Positions 56,701 to 64,000 of a DNA stretch of 64,000 nt are shown piece by piece (position 1 is the first letter of the stretch; every line of letters begins with the position of its first letter). The translations under genes were made by a program, and so were the position numbers. Below the pieces are notes generated by a model. It saw only the letters and a program-made list of their open reading frames with translations, was not told the DNA's origin and did not search any database. The stretch comes from Argyresthia goedartella (Eukaryota > Arthropoda > Insecta > Lepidoptera > Argyresthiidae), in assembly GCA_949825045.1 (NCBI GenBank), contig OX463829.1, positions 22,538,715 to 22,602,714 of the forward strand, read 5' to 3'.

Positions 56701-56840
56701 AAATATCAGTTATAAAAGCAGTTTCCATGAGAGTATGAGGCACGCGAAAACATGTCGGGGCCTTTCAATGCGAAGGTGGAGCAGGAATACTTTGTTGACA
56801 GCTGGATCTCGTGAAACAGAAATACCTACATATATTTATA
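53771..56840 (+). pseudogene. atypical non-LTR-type reverse transcriptase element, decayed
   Basis: Starts MEDDDADGGDDADISSSQ at 53771. In the same frame, after two stops, comes a C2H2 finger CPFCSQDYKKRGLKRHILAS-H (C-x2-C-x11-H-x4-H, 53873-53935). Polymerase reading begins near 54740 ([19 protein letters not shown]), then [19 protein letters not shown] and DQLCAG. After a SINE it continues LIDASNSFNALSR (motif A), RTTQGDLLAMQ (motif B), WYADDSACF (YADD at 55614-55625), GYLPEPSKSYIIV, and LPVKLGGLGINDP. A late [17 protein letters not shown] knuckle precedes AFFDVRIVNSD, resembling a restriction-like endonuclease tail. Stops and frameshifts are many. The layout recalls R2-group elements; the clade is unassigned. 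Confidence 0.65.
55102..55364 (+). mobile_element. tRNA-derived SINE, family 1, complete with target duplication
   Basis: The element runs from GACGACCCGAATGGCTGAG (A-box region) and CCGGGTTCGAGTCCCGG (B box) to a GTCCAAGGTATTATTATTAT tail. It is flanked by TCCTAAT on both sides (55095-55101 and 55365-55371). Removing it and one TCCTAAT restores the RT relic reading directly into LIDASNSFNALSR. This is the reference copy for the family in this window. Confidence 0.9.
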
Positions 56841-58955
56841 TATATTTTATAGACAGGATTATTGAATAGTATACTATACTAATTTCTATAATGATGTTAT
56901 ATTCTATGCCTTATACAAATGTTTACGCAATCCAAAGTTGACGCTACATCTATTTATTTGGTGATTGTCAGTTCAATTACGTTACTAATTTCACATCGGG
57001 AGAGGCCGACTCGTTAAACCTTCATTCAAATTAATTACAGGTTGATATAATTAGATTATAGATTTCGCTCGGGGGAAGTAAATTTTCAACTGTTTGCGAC
57101 TGATGAAAATTTAATAAACCGACGCCTGCCCGCTTGTAGTCTTTGTTGAAAAGTCGCGGCGGCGGCGGCGGCGCGGGGCGTCAGTCCTGCCATCACTGAC
57201 ATTGTGAATATTTCAGATAAAAGTTACCACAACCTTTGAAAACTTTCATCCGAAATAAATAAAAGAGACCGATTAGTGCCAGTACCAGAACTAACATATA
57301 TGTTTTATATATTTGAAGCATAACATGCCATAGATAGCGTCACGTCTTTTGCCGTAAGGTGGGGTAAAGACAGTTTGCCCACGTTGCGTCGGTCATCCAA
57401 GTCATTTGTATTATGTACCTGCAAATCGTAACTAAACTAATTTAACTTGAATAAAATATTACGGAGAGAGGTTGAGGTTGAGCTAATGATTTGTTTGACA
57501 TAGCAAATCATTAGAAACTTTTTGCGTTATTAATAGAATACACCAGCTGCATCTCCTCCCGTGCACATTGAGGTCATTGAAGATAACCAGGTGGCCGAGA
57601 GCTAGAAATCTAGGCTTCTCATATTATGTTAACCATGGCTGAGGGATACATGTGTAAACGTGGATTACATTCCAAACATGTTGTCAACATATTTGATCAA
57701 TCTTCATTTGGGTTACTGCTTCAATTTTAATTCGATGATTTCAGAGGTGCTCTTAAAGCTTCCGTGAAAATGGGCTACGTTTTTGCTCTCGTCAGTTGGG
57801 GTTTTATCGGTACAGCTGGGACTTCTCGGAAATTGTGTTTCCTTGCATTTCATTTCAGGGCTGGCAATTCAAAACGGTTCTCATTGTCGAATCATCGGGC
57901 GTCGGTCCCCCGCCCGCGACGTGGATTGACGTATTTCTAATAAACGAGGGTGTTGCGGCAAAGGAAAATTCAGCTCATAGTTCTTTTTGCCGTGTACCTT
58001 ATAAGAAAAAGCGTTTTTGGACGGGAATTTCGGAAAATGCTCTCCAAGGAGAAACAAAAGGGATCAGAAACTTATCCTCAAGCCTTTCGCGGCCAACGAA
58101 GTGATTACGGGTTCCTTTTTCCTTTTGAGGGATGTAACCATAAAATTACAAATGCACTGCGATATTTAGGCGAAAAGGTTTTCACCTAGATTTTATTGCG
58201 TTTTTACTTAACGGTTTATGGTATGGTCTTCCTTGGGAGATTTTTTTGCATGGACGTAAAAATTATTTTATTAAAGAGATTTATAACTAAAAATACATCA
58301 GGTATAACTAAAGCTACTTTGGTCAGGACCAAATTCTTTGCATCGTAGAATAACCGAAAGTATTCGTCGTACAACGATTTTTTTACAGTGCATACATTTA
58401 CCTAATTTACTAGCTTACCCAGAGTCGTTTAATGATTCATCAGGGATTTCTTAGTTAACTATTTTGTATGTAAATTCAAATTTAGAATTAATGTTTCTAA
58501 CTGAGTCTGAGTACGGTGGTCGGTCAGTAAATTTGAAGTCTTAAATGTATTCGTTTATTAAATTTTATATTTAAATATACTATTGTACGGTCCGAATGAA
58601 CTTTCCGATGGGTTAATAAACCGAGCTGTCAACAAGATGCGGTTAAAGTCGATATTGCTTATCGATAAATTACGCTTGCTCGATGAATAAATAAAGCAAT
58701 CGGTTTAAGTATTATTTTATAATTAGGGTAATTAAATAATGACCTAATAATGTGATGTGAGTTATTAAATGAGTACTTAATATACAACTGATTATTAACG
58801 CATAAGTAGCATATCATAGGTCATATTTTTTTTCTAAACAGTCATTAGTAAAATATTATCGTGGTATTTTCTAATAATGAGTCCCACATATCTATATTAT
58901 AAAATGCTGTTGAGCAAGGGAAACGATATTTTCTAACCTGGAGCCTTTGAAGATG
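56841..58955. other. unassigned region with a SINE scrap
   Basis: A fragment of SINE family 2 in reverse lies at about 57345-57400 (GCGTCACGTCTTTTGCCG). A GCG-rich patch lies at 57150-57180. The 102-residue frame at 57796-58104 was not recognised. Nothing else can be supported. Confidence 0.4.
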
Positions 58956-58959
58956 AAGG

Positions 58960-59435
58960 GTGATATTAACATGCACTCTGTGCCTTATACATAACATTTT
59001 GTAATTTTTTGACGGACTGAAAAGTGACCGCGCTTAAGTTTCGCCGCTCATTCTCAATACACCTCAAGAAACTACGGCGTTTATTAGTGAGGACCATTGG
59101 AAAATCAAGAAGGAAGTTTTAAAGAAGGGCTTCCATCTATACCTAATAAAAAGACGTTAACGGTTCCGGCACCTGTGACAACAACTTCGACGTTGATGTG
59201 CTCGATCGCATCGTTTCATCACATTATGACAATGAAGAGTATCCCACAGTTGAAAAAATACTGACAAAATTTCAGGAATCTATACCTGGGATTAAATGCG
59301 GAAAGACATCCAAGAAGAGAATTTTAAAGAAAATAGTATAATAACAAACCAGCGTCGAGGGAAGAAAATATTTGATGGAAAGGAGTGACATTGTGTATGC
59401 AAGGATGTATTTTTTGAGATAAATTATTTTTTAAA
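58960..59435 (+). pseudogene. DDE transposase N-terminal fragment
   Basis: One frame reads NNFDVDVLDRIVSSHYDNEE, YPTVEKILTKFQE and GIKCGKTSKKRILKKI. After a frameshift it continues GRKYLMERSDIVYARMYFLR. This is the helix-turn-helix part plus linker of IS630/Tc1-type transposases common in insects, ending before the catalytic region. It is not a continuation of the 9.2-kb copy. Confidence 0.55.
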
Positions 59436-60576
59436 ATTCTTGAAGAACCATCCGTATTTTCATCGACAAGACAAGTTGCCACTCAGTGCAACTCGAAAAA
59501 TTATCGAATACACATTTCAAGAAGGCGGATATTCAAGAATGGCGTCAAAAAACATTCCTTTTGGTAAGCCATAGATTATAGAGGAATTGATTCGGAAAGT
59601 CAAAGCCCGTATGCCGGTGAAAGTATATGCATTGGACCAGTTAAATTAAAGGAAAGGTCGCAGGAAAAAAGAACCCTTTTAATTTAGCAGATTTAGAGAT
59701 TTTTTAACGCAAACTATGTAAATTAAGTTTATTGTTTAAGTTTTAATTCATTGACATTTATTATGTTGTTTTTTATGTTATAAATTATGTAAAGTTATAA
59801 ATTATTTGCATAAAGTGTATACATAATTTTAATAATAATAATTTGTAACAACCTTGTCTTTATATTTATTTTACTTTAATGTATTTTTTTGCGATAGTCT
59901 TTATATTTTTTTTGCTAAGAATGGGTTCAAAACTAACATTACCAATTATTATTATAAATAACACCATCAATAATCAGAGATGGTTGCGACACGCATCCCT
60001 ACAAGCAGGTAGGAAGAGGGGCGGGGCTGGCCTAATGATTTCTGACCTCTCCGGAACGTTGCTTTGGCCCGTACTATAGCGTGTTTTTGTTAAACAGTTA
60101 AATTATCGAGCTATGGACATTTTTTGTTCCGTTGTGCGATGGACACTTTCCGTCAACGAATGGTTTTAATTTCGTGTCGATTTTTTAATATTTTCTTACA
60201 ACTTCTGTGAATTTGCTGTCTTACATATATTAGGTGATATAATTCAATATTGGAATATACTTTCACTAGTATGCTTTCGTTTACCCGATACATTCAAGAA
60301 CTACAAACAATTTTCCGTTGGGCGACAAATACTTTCATTATGCAAAGATGTAAAGATCCTGCTCCACCTAATGCTCAACATAACCACAGATACTATAATA
60401 CCACATAACTGAAGAAAATCGTAATAATACCGCGTAAGTAAACCTGAACCAATCATTCTATAAAGCGAGTTTGGAAACAATTAACAACTCTCTCTCAGTT
60501 AATGACTTAGCAGTTTAATCTTCACAATAATCCCGAAAATTAAGGCGCGGCCTCTTACTATGGCCCTTAAGCTGGA
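59436..60576. other. non-coding stretch
   Basis: Parts of 59450-59690 may belong to the same transposon as the fragment before it, but no motif is clear. The rest is AT-rich with nothing recognised. Confidence 0.4.
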
Positions 60577-60616
60577 GTTGGTAATATACTATGCATAGGC
60601 ATAGTATATCACCAAC
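60577..60616. repeat. 18-bp hairpin (one mismatch)
   Basis: GTTGGTAATATACTATGC (60577-60594) pairs with 60599-60616 across a 4-base loop, with a single mismatch. Confidence 0.8.
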
Positions 60617-60710
60617 CACCAGCCATAGAGCTTGCACAGGAAATGTTTGCGAAAACTGAAGACACAGGAATCTGATTTCGGTATTTATTTGCTCTAAGCC
60701 ATCACCATGT

Positions 60711-60743
60711 GTGTCCTATGTTGCTTACACCAACATAGGACAC
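60711..60743. repeat. perfect 13-bp hairpin
   Basis: GTGTCCTATGTTG (60711-60723) pairs exactly with CAACATAGGACAC (60731-60743) across a 7-base loop. Confidence 0.8.
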
Positions 60744-61740
60744 TTTCTTACAAAGTCCTTTAAAAAGCTATTTAAGAATAAGCTGATGAATATGAAAACT
60801 CCCTATACATTGCATAGTCCGGTACAGATACTCTTACCGTGTTAGATCACCTTTGACTTCACGACACGATCCTCACGAGTAACTTTCAACATGCAAGGTA
60901 TAGATCTGAGACGTTTGGAGTGCATAAGAGCGTGTGCATTTCGATGCTTCAATTTCCCCTTTCAATGTTCGCTTTGAGCCAATGAGAATATCAGCACGTA
61001 TTTACTCGCAACATCGATACCAACCTGAGACATGATACAGATATGTTGATATGATTGGTTCTCAATCTCTGCAATTTCCAGCACGCATCCTGTAAATAGG
61101 ATGAGCGCTGAAACTGAAATACAGGTTAACCAGCAAGCTAAGCTTCAGATGTTTCTGTTTTATCTAACATAATTAAGACTACTTACTGTTTTGTGAGCCT
61201 TACTATGATAAATAAATAGATAATAATTATTATATGGATAAGCTCTTGACATTTCATTTGGTAGTGAATTTGTGACGTTTTACAAAATAGTCCGTCAGTT
61301 TATTATAATTTAATTGAAGGTCTTCATTAACGCAAAAGTTTACTGAGATTTGGATGATGAAGTGTTCGAGGTACCACGGTTTGATTGCGAAACTTTGACA
61401 CCAACTTGGTAATGAAGACAAAACTCAACCAAACATGTATTTTGCATTACCCTTTTAAACATCCATAAGAAATAAATAGTTGGCCTTATGTTTTGATGGC
61501 CTTCTGATATCTCTTTAATAATAAAAGAATTTCCCCCGAGTTTCTGAAAGAGAGGTCAGTGATTGATTCATAATAGCGGCACGTGATGAAAACGGGCGTA
61601 AGTTCCATACTAACGCCTATCCTGCATATTACTAACTTACTGGTTGAATAATTCCAAAACCCCTCCCCTTCAAATACAAAATCTGGCAGTGACGTTAAAT
61701 GGTTGCGCAGTGTCTTTAATGATAAACAGAAATAGGACGT
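60744..61740. other. non-coding stretch
   Basis: No gene or repeat boundary recognised. The minus frame 61486-61749 has no domain. Confidence 0.4.
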
Positions 61741-61747
61741 AACATAC

Positions 61748-61773
61748 ATACCTACCTATATATAGGTAGGTAT
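61748..61773. repeat. perfect 26-bp palindrome
   Basis: ATACCTACCTATA followed by its exact complement TATAGGTAGGTAT with no spacer. Confidence 0.85.
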
Positions 61774-61794
61774 ATAAACATACCCGGGATATTT

Positions 61795-61990
61795 TTTCCT
61801 TCCGCTCCGGTCGGGATTTGAACCTCTGCGGGATCTTTCACTTATATATAAGTCAGAATCGGAGGTCATCATTATCTATGTTGATAATGATGATGTTATA
61901 GGAAGCAGCGCTGTAGCTGCCGAGACTCGAACTCAGGACCACTCTCTTATGATGCAGAACGTCGAATACTATTACAGAAGATATATTATG
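61795..61990 (-). repeat. tRNA-like SINE relic
   Basis: In reverse sense two B-box-like stretches occur: CCTGAGTTCGAGTCTCGG (about 61923-61942) and GCAGAGGTTCAAATCCCGAC (about 61814-61836). This looks like two decayed tRNA-type heads or a dimeric SINE. It lies in the intron just downstream of the 62-kb exon. Confidence 0.45.
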
Positions 61991-62011
61991 TTTGTTAGTT
62001 TTGTTTGTTAC

Positions 62012-62198
62012 CTGAACAAGCCTGCGGCGGCAGCGGGAAGATGAGCGTGGTGGAAGACTTGCGCCTGGCCACGGCGCAGCCTAGCGACTGCGGTTTGAAG
62101 CTGCGCAGTTGCTGCATGAAGTCGCTGCACTCCATCAAAGCAACGTCCGCGAAGTGCAGATCGCACAGGATCTGGTTCTTGAAGCGACGCGCGCGTTT
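62012..62198 (-). CDS. host gene exon, unidentified protein (upstream exon)
   Basis: A 187-bp GC-rich open stretch. The minus strand shows an acceptor (ATTGCCCGCAG|AAACG) and a donor (TTGTTCAG|GTAACA). It enters in phase 0, has 62 full codons and leaves one base, i.e. phase 1. It encodes a basic start KRARRFKNQILCDLHF, then ADVALMECSDFMQQLRSF and ARRKSSTTLIFPLPPQAC. I do not recognise the protein. The phase matches the exon at 31830-31970, where the leftover G completes a GAC (Asp) codon. The other open frame over this interval (62008-62232) is a shadow that ignores the splice sites. Confidence 0.8.
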
Positions 62199-64000
62199 CT
62201 GCGGGCAATACTCTCTTTGAGAATATAACCACTTAAATTAATGTTGTCCTGGTCGTTCGACAGTCGAACCACCCGGTCCCAGGGACTCATATCGCCTTTT
62301 TATTTAAGGGGTAATAGGGGCACAAAGTATCTGAAGGCCTAATTAGAAAGCTTGAGGCTCTAATGCACAACTGGTTATTCAAAGTTAATCTGACATTCAA
62401 ACTCAAGCTGGTTCTGCATCTCGCTAGGAAAACGGCAGACCTAGTATGCCATGCCAGCGCTTTAGCCTCCGCATTCGGTCGTAAAATATACCTGTACAAC
62501 TGTAAGGAACCTTATCGTTCCGTTCATATTATGCAGGCTACCTGCTTGGAATTAAATATCAACACAAACAGCACAAAAGCCACAGATTTTGAAGTTATAA
62601 AGGTACAATCTGGTCTCTTTCCACGGCCACTAATTAAAAAACATAATAATAAAAACCAATTGTTATTTAAATCGAGAGCGGACGGAACGACCGACGACGA
62701 CCATTTGTAGGCAAAGGATTCGCGTCAGTTAAATAGATATAAGCAAGCATCTCTACATTGCGTGCTAGAATAAAAACCATTTAAAAACATAATACATTTT
62801 AGTTGACGTAAGAGAACAGCTATCGTTAAGAAAGTGACCATGTGTGTGTGATTGGTGACCATTTTGTAAATGTTACAACGAGAACGATTTTCTCAATGAT
62901 GTTTTCTTTGACCCAGATTTGATCAGCTAATAAATATTTATCTGTGTGTGTAAATTACATACCTAATTCATGTTTGTTCTTGGGTCAGGAACTGCACAGT
63001 CAGACATGAACTTGAACATGCTTAGCTTAACTGCCCTACGCTCTTATTTCACTACGCAATTCAGACAAATGTATTTATTTAAGTATATAGCTTTTTTACA
63101 TAATTTCATTGTGCAGCTGGAAATGTCTGTCTCCTACTCATGTAATTCCTTTTCTTCTTTTTAAATACGATTTCTGCACTGAAAAGCGTGAACGAAATTA
63201 ACTTTACGAAAGCTTTTTCATTATTAACTCGGGACCGACATTGACGCAACATTAATAAAGTTTTCTATCCTTTGAGAGGACTTTACTTTGTGAGAACCGG
63301 TAAGCTCTCTCTTACAAAATGCATTTTGCGTTTGGATCCTAGTGACGACCTCCAAACAGAGAGCTTAGGATTCATACTCATTCCAACATTGTTATTATTC
63401 TCCTTTCTTTGATCTGTAATATTTATGCATGTCATTGGATATCGTATGTTTCTATTGTATCGAAGATTGTCGAGTGTATTTTATTTTTCGAGACGAGCAG
63501 GAAATGAACGTGTTTTGAATGTTTAAAAAACCTACATTTAAACACTTATTTAAAAACAAAAACGTATGGGATTTGACGTTTATTTTAAGGTTAAACGCTG
63601 TTTAATATTTTTTCTTTTAACACGGTTAGCTATTACATGATAAGAGCTATTCTTTTCTCCTATTATCAATCTAAATTGGTTATATCAAACTATACTCGTT
63701 CAAATATATTTACTGCCATTCTATCTAGATAGTAAAGAAATGATTTCGCAGGCCACAATAAGGTGATCCATCACATACATGACCAGTTCCTAGGAGCGAT
63801 TTTATGTGTAGGTAGAAAATCTGTGAGTATAGACTTGGACATCCGTCTTACTCACTTATCTCGTCCACCCTGATACCTTCAAAGAACTTTTCGCTGCCTC
63901 TCTGCTGTACCTGTCTGTACGTGACTGTACCTTCTGATTGAGTAACAAAGTGGAAACGTGATTTTAAGATTTTTAGTTCGCAATCTTGCTAAGTCTGAAA
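62199..64000. other. presumed upstream intron
   Basis: AT-rich sequence beyond the acceptor of the 62-kb exon. A 115-residue plus-strand frame (62363-62710) was considered but has no recognised domain or splice context. No further exon was seen to the window end. Confidence 0.4.

Noticed and set aside
57140..57185. CpG-island-like promoter at the GCG repeats
   Set aside because: A very short GCG run, similar to the subterminal regions of the hAT element; no nearby exon or transcription signal.
62008..62232. 74-residue minus frame as the coding frame of the 62-kb exon
   Set aside because: Another frame is open across the whole splice-bounded interval and matches the next exon's phase; this one crosses the donor and acceptor.
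62363..62710. 115-residue plus frame beside the 62-kb exon
   Set aside because: Opposite strand to the host gene, no domain, no splice signals at its edges.

Overview
This is an AT-rich eukaryotic window, most likely from a moth or butterfly (Lepidoptera). Three things point there. First, a repeat tail starting near CCGGTCAAGTGCGAGT, carrying a (GACG/GACA)n microsatellite and ending ACGGAACCCTAAAAA, occurs at least six times; tails of this kind are known from RTE-type LINEs of Lepidoptera. Second, there are tRNA-derived SINEs and a second SINE body typical of these genomes. Third, the mixture of CR1/Jockey-like LINEs, BEL/Pao, hAT and Tc1/mariner relics fits. I see no bacterial-type operons, CRISPR array, rRNA gene or functional tRNA gene.

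The host part is small. Two short GC-rich exons on the minus strand (62012-62198 and 31830-31970) have consensus splice sites, open frames and matching phase (1), so they read as consecutive exons of one unidentified protein. Almost everything between them is a ~30-kb intron packed with transposons, and the flanks are presumably further intron.

Layout. 0-9 kb: SINE, a TIR element with a conserved core (4.15-4.63 kb), a LINE 3' end, and a TIR element holding a nested RTE-type tail. 9-20 kb: a DDE transposase relic split by an RTE-type tail, a SINE, two more conserved-core elements, a LINE 3' end, and a tandem MITE pair. 20-30 kb: a THAP exon relic, a SINE, a gypsy-like pol fragment, a LINE with ORF1 and ORF2, and a BEL/Pao gag-protease with a candidate LTR. 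31-43 kb: a host exon, a degraded LINE, then a nest in which LINE-A is split by a hAT element (TIRs, near-perfect 8-bp target duplication), itself invaded by a mariner, an RTE/SINE-like tail and LINE-B with a tripled 135-bp 3' end. 44-54 kb: RTE-type tail, a fourth conserved-core element, a foldback mariner-like element with ~570-bp arms, and a perfect 48-bp inverted repeat. 53.7-56.9 kb: a decayed, unusual reverse-transcriptase element with an N-terminal C2H2 finger, YADD and a C-terminal zinc-knuckle/endonuclease-like tail, hit by a SINE with a 7-bp target duplication. 57-64 kb: a transposase N-terminus, palindromes, a SINE relic and the second host exon.

The most novel-looking signals are (i) a shared ~115-bp core sitting inside four elements whose terminal and subterminal inverted repeats differ from copy to copy, and (ii) the atypical RT relic. 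Element classes were assigned by reading translations and repeats by eye, without database searches.
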